Of a stretch of DNA of 31,844 bases, positions 19,026 through 30,889 are shown piece by piece; position 1 is the stretch's first letter; every line of letters starts with the position of its first letter. A program made the translations under genes and the position numbers. Origin of the DNA: Actinomortierella ambigua. Taxonomy: Eukaryota > Mortierellomycota > Mortierellomycetes > Mortierellales > Mortierellaceae. The stretch lies in the NCBI GenBank assembly GCA_016098155.1, contig JAAAJB010000418.1, forward strand, positions 1 to 31,844, written 5' to 3'. The notes beneath the pieces are model-generated. The model saw only the letters and a list, made by a program, of their open reading frames with translations. It did no database searches and was not told the origin of the DNA.

Positions 19026-22000
19026 TCAGGTAGCGGTGAAGAACTGGTTGATCAAGTCGCGGATCATCGACACGTCATAGCGGATATACTTTTGCAGGTT
19101 CTTCGTAAACTCATTGCTCGAGCTCGAATACTTGTTCATGAATCGATCGTACATCGGCAACACCACCTGGTGCATGTCCTTCAGCACCAGCTGTCGCAGC
19201 TCCACATCCGGGATCGAGTACGTCTTCTGCGTCTTCCACATCTCTTCGAAATCGTGGTTGAATGCCTTGAACTTGTCCTTGATCGTCTGTCGCTGCTGCG
19301 AGTTCAATATATGTTGCACGTCTCCATCCTGCACGTACGTCACATCCATTAGATTCTCAATCAATCCCTTCCAGTTCTCCTGATACGCATCAATCGTTTG
19401 TCGGAAAAGCCTCTCATACATCGACGCAGTCGTTCCCGCACTCGCCGACGATACGCCTGGCCCTGCATTTGCATCCACCCCAAGGAGCTCTGCCAGCTTG
19501 GGCTGACTCTTCACTGACTTTGAGATGTAGTAGTAGTTGTTCAACAGGAACAACTGCATCAGGTCCTTCTTCTTGTAGAACTTTGACTTCACCTCAATCG
19601 CCGCCACAAGTGCATCCACCGCATCCTCTATTTAGGAAAAAAAGAATCAAAGGTATCATAACACCGAAATTCGACGAGACGAACAAAGAAGAACATTAGC
19701 AATGGAATGAGAAGAAGGAATCCCTCCCCGTCAGCTGGGAAAAGAAACAGATTTCATACCAAAGTAATGCTTCATGGCGGTGTGTCGGCCAGAGTTGGAT
19801 CGGGATGCCGTCGACCGTCGCGGTGTGCCTCCAGCATCTGGGTTATTCCACATGCCGTCGCCAATCAGTGTCAGTAGGGCATCCACGCTAGTCTGATATG
19901 TCAGCAGTCTCTTCAGGTAGTTCATGGTCTGGAAATATAGAAGGAGAGAGAGAGAGGACAGCATCGATCAGTTAGGAGTTAAGAGTGTAAAGCCATTAAG
20001 AAATAAAATAGGTCAATACTTACATCAGACGTGAGCTGGTGCACGGTGCCATCGAGCGGCATGGCCTGGTATTTCGCACTGTTGTTGCTCTTGAGGTCGT
20101 TGATAAAGTCGATAAACGAACGCATCGCACCCGCTTTGAACGACTTGAGCAGCTCCTTGGCATCGTTATCCTTCTGTCGCCTTGCCAACTATTTTTTTTT
20201 TGGGTTATCGAGTAGTGGAGAACGTTCTTTGTCAGTAGTCCTAGTATGCACCCAGCCGTCAAGGAAGTAGACTATTCATGTGGAAAGTACTCTCTTTGCA
20301 CACAAAAAAAAACTTACCCCAAAGACACTATTAAAAGTCTCCATGTTGCCTTCGAGAACATCGATCGCATCAAAGAGAATGCCGACTTCGGTTATATAAG
20401 ACTTGCGGATCCTGGTGATCAGTGATCGTCCAGACTCGACCCACTGTTCAATGGGGGGTACGATCGACCCCATGAAGGCCAAACTAAGTAACTTTGGGTC
20501 CATCATATTGGCCGCCAAGTCTGCTTCATTCTAGTTGATGACATCCAATTGAGGTGTTAGTGGTGCCACAACGGAGAGGGAAAGACGGTATCGTTGTTCG
20601 CGATTCAAAAAACAAAGACGAAAGCAACAAAAACGAATGCTTACTCTGCAAAGCTTGAGCAACGATGTGGTATAGGGTATAAAGGGTGTGGTGCCCTTCT
20701 CATAGACGCCACGCAACTCCATGGAGCATGACTGGTACAGAGGGGTGAGAGACTTTTTCATGCAGTTGGAGCGGATTTCACAGTACGCCTTCAGATAGCC
20801 CGTATTGGGGGCATTGGTATCGATCTCGAGCTCGGCAAGATTCTTGGCCAGCGTGACAAGCGCCTGCAGTACCGCGGATGGCACTACTGGAATATCCTTA
20901 CGGTCTGTCGATGTCACAACTTTGAGATCCAGCGGCTGGCTTTGTTGTGTCACCAGCTTCTTGAACAGCTCGGCCAGCTGCATCGCCGCATGGGCAAGGC
21001 TTTTTTTCTAAACCAGTGTTGATTGTCGGATGTGGACGAGAACTCGTGTCAGTTCATGCTGAGTTTCATAATTGGATAGTTTGTACAGCTCGCAGTGGGG
21101 ATGAGAAATAGAGTTGACGATCCTAAAGGTTCTCCGCAATAGCCAGTGACTGGGTACCACCAATAGGTTTTCCGTCGATCCGAGGGGAACCCATGTACCA
21201 TGTCCTGTTGAATCACGAGATGAAGGTCATCAAATGACAATATATAAAAAAAAAGAGCAGCATCTGACTCCGAATGAATTCCCTTACCAATTGCTGGACG
21301 ACCTTGTCGCTGGCCCTCAGGTTGATACTGCCCATAGTTTTGAGAGCATCCCGTATCCGAGTGATGGACCCAATGTATGTTGCCAAGTCCTGATCCTTGA
21401 TCGGTCTCATGACGATCGCCTCCTCTTGTGCTGCCAGATCAAAATACTTGAGGATTGTCTCTAGTGCTGCCACTGTCTGATTCATGTCTAACGAGCAAGG
21501 CGATTATCAAAAGGAAAGAATGGCCAGCTGAGCTTAGTATCCCGCCAACCTTTGTTTGGGATGTTTAGCTGAAACATGGAGGAGGTTAGCAGCGAGGGTA
21601 CATACTTCCGGCAGTCCTTGTTAACGATTGTGTAGCTTCCTGAATCGGTTTGACTGACGTCTCCAGGTGTCCAAGGCGCGAGTCGAACGAGTTGAGGATA
21701 TCCACCTATGGGTGCCAACGTACAAATTCAGCAGTTCTTAGTCATGGAACTCGCTACCATGCGCTCCGCACACCAAACAATAGACCAACAAGAGCGGGCA
21801 GGTACCATGTGAGTGGAGACTTCATTGGTCTTCTTTAGACTGTTCTCCAAGCTGCCAAGCTCGGCCGCCTCTTCATCCAGGAATGTCGAGAACTTGTTCT
21901 CGCGCAAACTAGCATTAGTACCAAAAAAATGAAACAGGATGAATGATGCATGTAGTTTCTTTTCTCCAGTGCGATGACACGTGTCAAGGTGTTGTATGTT

Positions 22001-22040
22001 TTTTGCCATATGCGCTGTACCTATCACTAGCCACTGCCAT
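19026..22040 (-). CDS. EXO70: Exocyst complex component Exo70, 644 aa
   Basis: Nine exons: 22040-22021, 21908-21806, 21705-21606, 21487-21288, 21007-20645, 20530-20318, 20188-20024, 19928-19760 and 19627-19026, with phases consistent throughout (1935 nt). Exon 1 is only 20 nt; its intron has a TACTAAT branch point next to the acceptor. The N-terminus (EEAAELGSLENSLKKTNEV, then LNSFDSRLGHLE) is the coiled coil typical of Exo70. The rest is the all-helical rod with the SDKVVQQL-KKSLAHAA segment, and the C-terminal end (KYIRYDVSMIRDLINQFF) is the membrane-binding domain end, where basic residues bind PI(4,5)P2 and Rho GTPases in yeast. Length matches the family (about 620-650 aa). It tethers secretory vesicles at the plasma membrane, mainly at hyphal tips. 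Intron 4 (280 nt) is more than twice as long as most others in the gene. Confidence 0.93.
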
Positions 22041-22368
22041 CAGGATGTGCTGAGAATGAGGATTGGGTTGAAGATGTCCTCAGTCCAAAAAAAAAAAGGG
22101 TGGGTCGGGTACAGAAATGAGAAACGTGTGTTGGGGTTCTTTTGTCCAGAAAAAGGGTCAGTCGAGTATGTTAGAGGAAAGAAAGGTTGTGGAGAACACC
22201 TCGACTTTAAACTGCACTGGCGAAGTTTCAGGGACTTCTTTTTGTGGCACCCAAAAAAAAAAAGGACTGCCCACACACTTTATAAGCGGGCATTTTTATC
22301 TTCTTTGAAGAACAAGACGGAGAATGCAAAATGTCTACACTAATCTATCTTTGCGATCTAACTTGGTT
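22041..22368. other. Intergenic: EXO70 promoter and PHO13-like 3' region
   Basis: 328 bp between two minus-strand genes. On the minus strand a TATAAA lies at 22284-22279, about 240 bp upstream of the EXO70 start codon. Two poly-A/poly-T runs are present. No gene is seen. Confidence 0.45.
22279..22284 (-). promoter_or_regulatory. TATA box candidate for EXO70
   Basis: TATAAA on the minus strand in the context GCTTATAAAGTG. The distance to the start codon (about 240 bp) is long, so this could be chance. Confidence 0.3.
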
Positions 22369-23745
22369 CTACTGGCGAGTCTTGATGAACTCGCCAAAGC
22401 TCTTGATGATATAGGTGGGCTTGATAGGCTGGTTGGGGTCCATCGCCTGGGCTTCAGACGATACGCCAGTCTGGACCATCAGCGTGGTGATGCCACCCTG
22501 CAAACCAAAGTCAATATCCGTATCCAAGCGGTCGCCAACCATGCATGTCCGCGCGGGGTCGGTGTGATAGCTAGACCACAAGAAAGAAGACATCAAGGCA
22601 ATAGGTAGTGAGTTAGGCGGGAGTACGTGCATCTCAATCAACCGACAATTTCTCTCTGTGCCCAGGTGTGGGATAGAACATTACTTGGAGAAGAAACAGT
22701 CCAGCATAGGCTGGTTGGGCTTGCCCATGACCAAGGGCTGGCGATCAAGGGCGTTGATCAGAGGCTGGACCAACGAGCCGGTCCCAGGAAGGAAGCCATT
22801 AGGGGTCGGGAAGGTGGCGTCATTGTTGGTCAGAATGAAATGTACATCTTCCTTGGTGAGGTACTTGTATGCCTTGGCATACTTGTAATAGCTGACATTG
22901 ATGTCAAACCCGCAGACCACGGCACCGATCTGATCGTCCTGCTCAAACGTGCCCAGGTCAGTGTGTTCCAGGTGCTTGCCATTATCCGCCTGTTTACAGA
23001 ATGAGTGTCGTTGACACAAATGATTGAATTAGGAATTTGTTCCTGAGAGAGGAGAGAGAGATAGAGAGAGAGAAGGAAAGAAAGATAGAAAGAAAGAGAG
23101 ATATTCTACTCACAGAGGCTCCAGTGGTCTCGATACCGACGGCCTTGAGCTCGTCTGTGATGCCAGACTCGCCAACAACGTAGACCTTCTTGTCCGCAGG
23201 AAAGTTTAGAATGTTACGCAGGTAGACGGCCGTGGCGAAGGCAGAGCTAAAGATGTCCTTCTCGGAGGCGTCGATGCCGAGGCTGTTAAACTTCTTCACA
23301 TAGCTGGATCGGGACTTTGTACTGTTGTTGGTGACAAAAACGAGGTTCTTCCCTAAAATGTAAAATAACGATTTCCTCTCTCTGAATTGAGCCTTGTATT
23401 CCACGAGGAAGCTCTTCTATCGAACGCCAACTTTTTTTTTCTTCTTCGTTTCTTCTTTACCTTGACTGCGAAGATAGTCCAATGTATCTTTGATGCCGTC
23501 GATCAGGGTGCTTCCGTGCCACAGGACACCTATGAAAGAGCAGTTCAGTTGAGGTGAGCAGGAGGTGGAGATGAGTATAGCCGTGCGCAGTCAAAGCTGA
23601 TCCGCATAGAGAGGGGGGGGACGCAGGAGGTGACTGTACCATCACAGTCGAGAAGGAAGGTGTCAAACTTGTCGAGGAACTCCTTATACTGCTCGAGGGT
23701 TTCAAGTTTCTTAGGGACAGTGGTTGTTGGCGTAGTGGCGACCAT
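22369..23745 (-). CDS. PHO13: HAD phosphatase, PHO13 / phosphoglycolate phosphatase family, 306 aa
   Basis: Five exons: 23745-23640, 23529-23461, 23352-23114, 22989-22685 and 22570-22369 (921 nt), all with GT-AG introns of 108-124 nt. HAD motifs: I is LLDCDGVLW with nucleophile Asp33 and Asp35 (the codons for DGV are split by intron 1), II is FVTNNSTKSR (about 64-73), III is the Lys in VMGKPNQP, and IV is MVGDRLDTDIDFG. The C2-type cap lies between II and III. The family (yeast Pho13, mammalian PGP) dephosphorylates 4-nitrophenyl phosphate in vitro and clears toxic side products such as 2-phosphoglycolate and 4-phosphoerythronate from glycolysis. Yeast Pho13 has 312 aa, so the length fits. 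Context CCACCATGG supports the start. Intron 3 is unusually CT-rich on the coding strand. Confidence 0.93.
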
Positions 23746-24597
23746 GGTGGAATGGGGAAAGGATGGAGGTTGAGGAATGAAGAATTGCTGAAAACGAATG
23801 CGGAAGTACAAAAACAGGAACTATATCCACGGATGGTGGGGGTGACTGGCAGTCAAAGTGGGGTTTCGATCGTTATCAGTGCGGGCACTTTCTGTCGGGA
23901 GGCAAAGTCTAGGAAGCTCATGTTCTGCACGATGACAGAGAAACTGGTCGATACATGATGAGACATTCTCAACAAATGACTCGCGCTTTGTCCTATCCCG
24001 ACAGTAAAAAGGTGAATGGGCCATACACACATGCTATGGTAGTTGTTGTTGTTGTTGTTGTCGCTGTTGTCGGAAGGAACGCACACAGCTGAGCCAAAGA
24101 ATGTCAGGTCTGGGGGTGGGGGCAATGTGGCCACCACCTGAAGCACACGCCTGCACCCCAAGTAGCCAGCCAATCCAAGCGCATGACAATGGATCGTTTG
24201 CATCGTGCATATTCGCGTTCGCGCTGCCTCTCCCCTCTCCCTCCCCCATTTGCTTTCCTATGCCCATGCCCTCTCACTGTCTCCCTTGAACCATTGTTTG
24301 GTTCCTGTCTCTCCCCCCCCCCATCCCTTTTCTCTCCTTTTCAGCAGTTTTTCTCTCTCTCTCTCGTACCTTTTTCTTTTCTTCTCTTTTCTTCTGCAAC
24401 CGCAACCTTTCAGACAGGTCCACGAATCACACCTTTGTCCAACCACTACATTGGCCGAAACGGCGCATCGCCTCAGCAACACTGTCCGCCACCTACTCTG
24501 ACCTTCCTCTACTACTACTACTACCTTATTTATTCAACCTCTGGCCCTTTTTTTATTTTGCACGACAACCCCTTCTCCTATCCTTTTCCTTGAAAGA
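23746..24597. other. Divergent intergenic region, PHO13-like / WD-repeat gene
   Basis: 852 bp between two divergent starts. It contains (GTT)n at about 24039-24060, a long pyrimidine-rich stretch (24215-24410) and (CTA)n around 24508-24520 just upstream of the WD-repeat gene. Small frames on both strands follow this composition; no gene is seen. Confidence 0.5.
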
Positions 24598-26140
24598 ATG
24601 GTGTTTGCAGAGTCATCCATTATCCGCGACGACCGAGAGTTTGTCAAGCCCAAGCCGAGGGTCCATAACCAACGGCTCACTATCCAGCACTGGCAGCTGC
24701 GTGACCTCATTACATGCCCCAATTCGCGCGATGAGTTCATTTATGTTAATGGCAATTCTGTCCATGCCTACAACACTCGGTCAGCTCTGGCTTCCCCGCT
24801 TATGAAGGACCTACCGTTCCACCCAACCTCACTCACGGCTTCGTACGTCCTTCTATCTCTCTCTATCTCTCTCTCGCTCTCTCTCCCTCTCGCTTTCTGT
24901 CTTTTTTTTTTTTTTTTTTCCCCCTCTCCACACGCATGAAACTTTCTTTGGCTCCTGTGACCTACTTCCGGCCCTGTTGTTAACCCCGCACTTTGTGTAG
25001 AGGATGGCAATTTTAATCGCAATCAACTTTACAAGTGCTGAGATAATAACCACTTACTTTATTTTTTGTCTCTGACATTCCTGTCAAAATCATTAGATGT
25101 GGATATCTCGCCGCAGGAGGACAACGAAGCCAGCTTATGGTGCGACAACTCAACAGCAATTGGTAACGTAGACGACGATATTATTATGTGTCTGGACTTG
25201 ACCCTGTGTCTTGCTCAAAGATTACCGCGGAGGAAAACCAAGAAAAAAAAAAGGAGCACAAAGGATGGAATAAGGCGAAGGCAAAGCCAAAGAGGGTTTG
25301 AGTCTAGTGGTTCCTTTTGTTTGAAAGGGGGGAGGCTGTGATCGGTTCAGGAGGGACAGGAAATAACACCGATAGCATGGTCGCGAAGTGCCCAAGAGTT
25401 ACGGGGGAGATGGGGGTGGGAGGGGAGGGGGCTAGAGAAGCAACAATGCCCAGGAGACAACAGGAGGAGAAGAAGAAGGAGGAGGCAGGGTCGGAAGGGG
25501 ATGCAGATTGGTGGGACGAACCAAGAACTGAGAACCCTCTTTTTTCTTCTCCATGTCGTCTTGTTCTCAATGGTCCTAACACGAGATTTATGGACATGGG
25601 AAGAGGGAGGCAATTCGTTTGCGGATGGACATATCTGTCATGCTCTGCGGCGAAAAAAAGACCTTTTGGACCCTGACCCTTTCCCCCCAGCGGTGATCTT
25701 GTAGATGGACTCAACCCCACCACCATCCCATGCGACGCATACTACACCAACACGTCATTTCCTCCACCCGTCCCTCCCATCTCCTCTCTCCCCTCCCATC
25801 CCCTTTCTAATCTTGCCCTGGTCAGAAACCCCAGTCAGAAACCCCACCCCCGTATTGCCTTCCCCTGTGTTTCTCACTTTCTCTGTATCATGTTCATATT
25901 GTCACATGTAGGTGCGCGCACACATCTGTCGGAGGCTCGATCAACAATGCGCTCTGTATTTCGGAGCACTTGGGAGGCACGCGACTACTGATCAGCAACA
26001 ATGACGAGACCATCAAGGTCTACTCCCTGCCGGGGCTAGAGCCGCTGACTAGCATTAAGCTCCCCGTCGCCGTCAACTATGGTAAGAGAAGTGGAGAGAA
26101 CATCAAAGCCCCCCCCCTTGGCACTATGCATGTCCTTTAG

Positions 26141-26173
<33 letters not shown>

Positions 26174-27108
26174 TTCGGTTAGCCCGGATGGCCGAAAGAT
26201 GGTGGCTGTGGGCGACTCGAATGAAGTGTTTTTATTTGATATCTCGGTCGCAGCAGGCTATCACAAGATTGGCACATATACTGGTAAACAAATACACTAC
26301 CTCCTGCATTGCCTTCCATCTTCTTTTCTTACTGCTCCGGGGAAACTGGCTGAGAAAAAACAACACTGCACCTAATTTCATGTACATTTGTTGTCAACCT
26401 ACACAATGACTGAGGACGAGCAACTGCAGCTAACGACCAATCAATATATCCACGGAATCATTAGCAACGCAAGATGCGAGTTTCTCATGTGCGTGGAACC
26501 AGTTTTCTGACAAGTTTGCAGTGGCAAGTCAAGATGGATTTGTGAGTGTTTGGGATGTTCGGCATAGCGAGAAGCTCTGCACGCTTGGGTCCAAACAGGT
26601 ACGTTTTTCTATTTTTGTGGTTCAAAAGCACATCACTCAGCACCCATATTGAAGCCTTTTCCTCGTCTAACCCCTCTACTCTCTCCCCTATATCGATCAC
26701 GGACTCTATTTAGCACCCACCCGGCAAAGGCTCAACAAGGTGTGTTAAATTTTCATCGTCGGGATCAGTGGATCTGCTGGTATACAGCGAACACGTTTCG
26801 AATGTCAACCTGGTTGATGCACGATCGTTCAACGACCGCCAGATCATCCGAGTGGCACCACCCAATGCCGACGAACATATCACAGGTATCGCTCTCAGCC
26901 CAGACAGTAGGACATGTTTTGTCGGTAAGTACATGTTTTTTAAGCAAGGAGGACCTAGGAGGGGGCGATATATAGTCTTATTGCGCCAAATAGAAAGGTT
27001 ACTCACACAGATTTTTTTGGATTGTTGTTAGGTCTGGAGCACCGTGTACTTGAGTTTGATGTGGATACCATTACACGACGGAGCTTCCCCTTTGGAAGTC
27101 TTCTCTAG
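24598..27108 (+). CDS. WD40-repeat protein, DUF2415-like family, 337 aa
   Basis: Seven exons: 24598-24842, 25097-25162, 25912-26081, 26173-26283, 26465-26598, 26714-26924 and 27032-27108 (1014 nt). Phases agree at each junction, and the joins rebuild WD-type strands: CGYLAAGGQRSQLMVRQL across exons 1-2, GGSINNALCIS and RLLISNNDETIKVYSL in exon 3, SVSPDGRKMVAVGDSNEVFL in exon 4, FAVASQDGFVSVWDV in exon 5, HITGIALSPDSRTCFVG in exon 6. It should fold as one beta propeller. The GGQRSQL and NNDETIKVY segments are what I remember from a fungal and plant WD-repeat family carrying DUF2415; I know no certain function for it. Intron 2 is 749 nt, against 90-255 nt for the rest. The ATG at 24598 is the first after a pyrimidine-rich leader. 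Confidence 0.85.
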
Positions 27109-27429
27109 CCCACACTCACATAAAAAAAAATTAAATATCATTTTTTGTTGTGGATGCACAAAATGTTCCCGCCCCTCTAAAGCACAGCGCCACGAACAGA
27201 ACTGAACCTTTTCAGCATTGACCTCAGGACCAACGCAGGAGACATCAGTTTGTCAACAAGAACGAAACATAAAGCGAGCGAGCGAGCGAGAGAGTGCACT
27301 TCCTCCTCCTCGTCCTCCTCCCCCCACCCCTTACTCCCGACATCGTGTGTGTGTCTTGCTGTCCTTTTTTAGCAGGAATCACCATCCATTCATCCAAAGA
27401 ATTCTGATTCTTTTAGACGAAGTGAAGAC
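27109..27429. other. Intergenic: WD-repeat gene 3' end and CFT2 promoter
   Basis: 321 bp between two plus-strand genes. It has an A-rich run after the WD-repeat stop (27121-27135), a GCGA repeat (about 27273-27290) and pyrimidine-rich sequence upstream of the CFT2 start. No TATA box or gene is seen. Confidence 0.45.
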
Positions 27430-30400
27430 ATGGAATCCAACTACATTCGATTCACGGCACTCTCGGGCGCGAAATCAGAGGCCGCACTCTGTTACTTGCT
27501 TGAGATTGATGAGGCCAAGATTCTACTCGACTGTGGATGGAATGACGCCTTTGATGTCGAAGACCTCAAACATCTCCGGAGGTAACAGCACATAAAAAAA
27601 AAAAAAAAATACAGGAACACACGAATGACATGATCCATGATAGTACTTAACATTAGGATGATATCCTCTTATTCTTCGCCCCGTCTTTCACCTAACCAAC
27701 CTCAACAACAACAACAATTTCAACGAAATGTAGGATCGCCAAGGATGTCGACGCCTGTCTCCTCTCACACGCGACACTCCAGCACCTTGGTGCGCTTCCC
27801 TACGCAAAATCGTACCTGGGCTTACGCGCGCAAACGTACTCGACGATCCCCGTGAAGGACATGGGTCATCTGACGTTGTACGATGCGTGGCAGTCGAAGC
27901 GGGCAGTCGAGGATTTCAAAGTGTTTAACCTCGAAGATATCGATCAGGCTTTTGACAACATTGTGCGGCTTCGCTACCACCAGCCAACCGAGCTGGGCGG
28001 CAAATGTAAAGGGATCACGATTACAGCGTATGCCGGAGGACATACGGTCGGAGGAACAGTATGGAAGATTGTCAAGGATACAGAATCGATTCTTTATGCC
28101 GTCGACTATAACCATAGCAAGGACAAGTAAGTTCATCTCGCACTCCCCCATGTTTTTTTTTTCTGATTGACCGACCATGTAGTATTGTGCATGGTAAGAC
28201 AAGCCATCATTTAACCATCTCTTTTCTTTGTTGACTGATAGACACTTGGACGGAACAGTTCTTTTGGGATCACAAGAGGGCTTGGTCGATGATCTGAGGC
28301 GACCGTCGCTGATGATCACTGACGCATTCAACGCAGGCGAGAAGACTCTAGCACGCAGGATCCGTGATCAGGCTCTTCTAGGTAACGTCTTTTATTGCTC
28401 GCAGGCCAATATTGTGGGAAATGGAAAAAAAAATGAAGACCCTCGTGAAGACATTGCTCACCTCTTTGTTCTTTCCTCCTCTCTTTCTTTCTTTGGTATA
28501 CACCAATGTGATACCAACAGAATCGACGATGGCCACTCTTGCACATGGAGGTTCAGTCCTCTTGCCGACAGACTCGTCTGCACGCGTACTGGAGCTAGCG
28601 TACATGTTGGACAATCATTGGATGCAAGAACGACTGCCGTTCCCCTTGATCCTGCTGACAAACTTTTCGTACCGCACGGCGCATTTCGCGACATCGATGA
28701 TGGAATGGATGGGCGAGGCAGTGAGGAAAAAGTTGGCCGAGTCACGCGAGAACCCGTTTGAATTCAAGTATTTACGGCTTTGTCAGCGCCTGTCGGATCT
28801 GGACAAGTACCCGGGTCCAAAAGTCGTCCTAGCCTCGAATCTGTCGATGGAGACAGGGTTTGCTCGCGAAGTGTTTCTAAAACTGGATTGGGCCAAGCAG
28901 CCAAGGAACACCTTGATCTTGACGGAGCGAGCCTTGCCAGGCGAACTGGCCAGGTTCTTGTATGATCGGTGGCGGGAGGCTGTTGTGGCGAGCCATAATG
29001 AAGGCGGCACAGGAGGAGCTGCCGTTGTGAGCTTGAACGATGTCGGAGATGAGGTCAAGATGGACTGTGTTTTGCGGATGTCGGTGAAGCGCAAGGTGCC
29101 GTTGGAGGGGCAGGAGCTCGCCGATTACTTGGCGGCAGAGCAAGCACGACTGGAAAGAGAAGCGGCCGAGAAGGTGTTGATGGAGCGGAACCGACGGACG
29201 TTGATGGAGGAAGAAAACGATAGCGAGGACGAAGACTCGATGGATGATGACCATCACCATGCAGAGGTGGATTTCTTGTTGACGACTTCAGGATCGCATG
29301 ATGTCTATATGAAGGATGCCACAAAGTCTGGTGGTTTCTTCAAGCAGACTCAGAGTTATCGCATGTTCCCATTTGTGGAGCGACGGAAGAAGATTGATGA
29401 CTATGGCGAGAGTATCTCTGTCGAACATTTCTTGAGCGCAACGTCGATCGGTGTGGCTGGTGCCGGTGTTACAGCAGGCCCTGGTGGAGTAGGCCCAGGA
29501 GAGCATGGTCACCGGCTTGTGGACGCAAATGGTGATCTGCGGATGCTAGGCCAGAACGACGACGACGACATGATGGGCACGGACAACCAGAACGCGGACG
29601 GTGTCGAGGATGTGTTGGACCAAGATATGTTGCACCCGGAAGACAATGTGCCATCCAAGTATGTGGTGGCGGAGGAGGATGTGGCCATCCAGTGCAAGAT
29701 CCGGTATATTGATCTCGAGGGACGGTCCGATGAGCGTGCCATGACAAATATCCTGCAAACCATTGCGCCTCGTAAGCTGGTAAGGATCTCTCGGAGACAT
29801 GTTGCTTTCCACCAAAAAAAAAGAAGTCCAAAGAGTCTTGAAGCTAATATTTTAATTCCTTTCCAATCAAACCACAACACTCTCTAGATCCTGGTTCATG
29901 GCACGGCAGCCAAGACAGAGGCATTGTGTGAAAAGTACCTTGATTTGCAAGACATGACGCGGGAGATCTACACGCCGGTGGTCGGGGAGATGCTGAACGT
30001 GTCCGAGGTGACCAACATGTACAAGATCAACCTGACGGATGCGCTCCTGAGCTCTGTGGTCTTTTCCAAGTTGGGCGATTATGATCTGGCCTACTTGGTG
30101 GGCCAGGTCCAGATCCCGCCGGGAGCCTCGGGCCCTGTCCTTGGTCTACCTAGCGTGGAGCCTCGGGCCATCCAGGCGGGCGCACCACAACCACCACCAC
30201 CCTCTTCTTCACAACAGCAACAGAAACAACCACTACCAATCAAGCAAGAAGAACAACCGCCACAACCATCCCAAACGCCTACCACGGCCACCACTGAAGG
30301 GGTCAGCGAAGCTGCAGCTGAAGATACAGCCATGGAGTCGACTCCTGTTGGGCCATCGACGAAAGAGGAGAAGGAGGAAGATACCAATATGGCGATTGAT

Positions 30401-30856
30401 TCGACGCCGGCACCAGCACCAGCACCGGCACCGACATCAGCACCGGCATCCGTGCAGCCTGCTGTGACGTCAAGTGCCATCCAGGATCAACAACAACAGC
30501 AACAACAACAACCCACGACTACCACGATCACAAAGACAGCAGCCACAGCGACGGCAGTGGCGACGACGACGCGAGACCATCAACTAGAGCAGCAACAACA
30601 GCAACTGGAGCTTCTCGCGCGGGAGCATAAGCCGGTGTTTGTGGGTGATGTGAAGTTGACCGAGTTTAAGAACACGACGTTGCGGCATGCTGGGATCCAA
30701 GCAGAGTTTCTTGGGAATGGTGTGCTGGTATGCAATGGCGTAGTGGCGATCCGGAAGGTGGACGAGACGGGTCAGATCCTGTTGGAGGGCAGTCCATTGA
30801 GTATGGATTATTACCGAGTACGGGAGTTACTGTATAGTCAGTTTGCGATCCTTTAA
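27430..30856 (+). CDS. CFT2: CPSF100/Cft2, cleavage and polyadenylation factor subunit 2, 970 aa
   Basis: Five exons: 27430-27581, 27734-28126, 28242-28381, 28521-29779 and 29888-30856 (2913 nt). Domains: metallo-beta-lactamase with LLDCGWND (32-39), SHATLQHLGALPY (62-74), AYAGGHTVGGTVW and YAVDYNHSKDKHLDG; beta-CASP with GGSVLLPTDSSARVLELAYM, PKVVLASN and NPFEF; then RMFPFVERRKKIDDYGESI and a C-terminal domain ending KVDETGQILLEGSPLSMDYY. The zinc motif that in CPSF73 reads HxHxDH is SHATLQH, so the subunit should be non-catalytic, as CPSF100 is known to be. It pairs with CPSF73 in the nuclear pre-mRNA 3'-end processing complex. An insertion of about 150 residues rich in Gln, Pro, Ala and Thr (about 29.0 kb-coded acidic loop aside, 30170-30610) makes it longer than the human (782) and yeast (859) proteins. 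Confidence 0.94.
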
Positions 30857-30858
30857 AG

Positions 30859-30889
<31 letters not shown>

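Noticed and set aside
21550..21568. 19-nt micro-exon in EXO70 intron 3 (CTAAACATCCC...)
   Set aside because: With acceptor TTTCAG and donor GTTGGC it looked usable, but the phase does not fit exon 3. Direct joining of 21606 to 21487 gives the expected Asn-Met-Asn-Gln-Thr sequence in frame.
25304..25726. 140-codon minus-strand frame inside the long WD-repeat intron
   Set aside because: Composition is Pro/Ser-rich and follows the local purine tracts, with no domain and no transcript signal. Mentioned only under the long-intron finding.
26450..26464. Earlier acceptor CTGCAG (about 26424-26429) for exon 5 of the WD-repeat gene
   Set aside because: It would put a TAG in frame after ten codons. 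The acceptor ATCATTAG ending at 26464 keeps the frame, and the earlier GCTAACG then serves as branch point.
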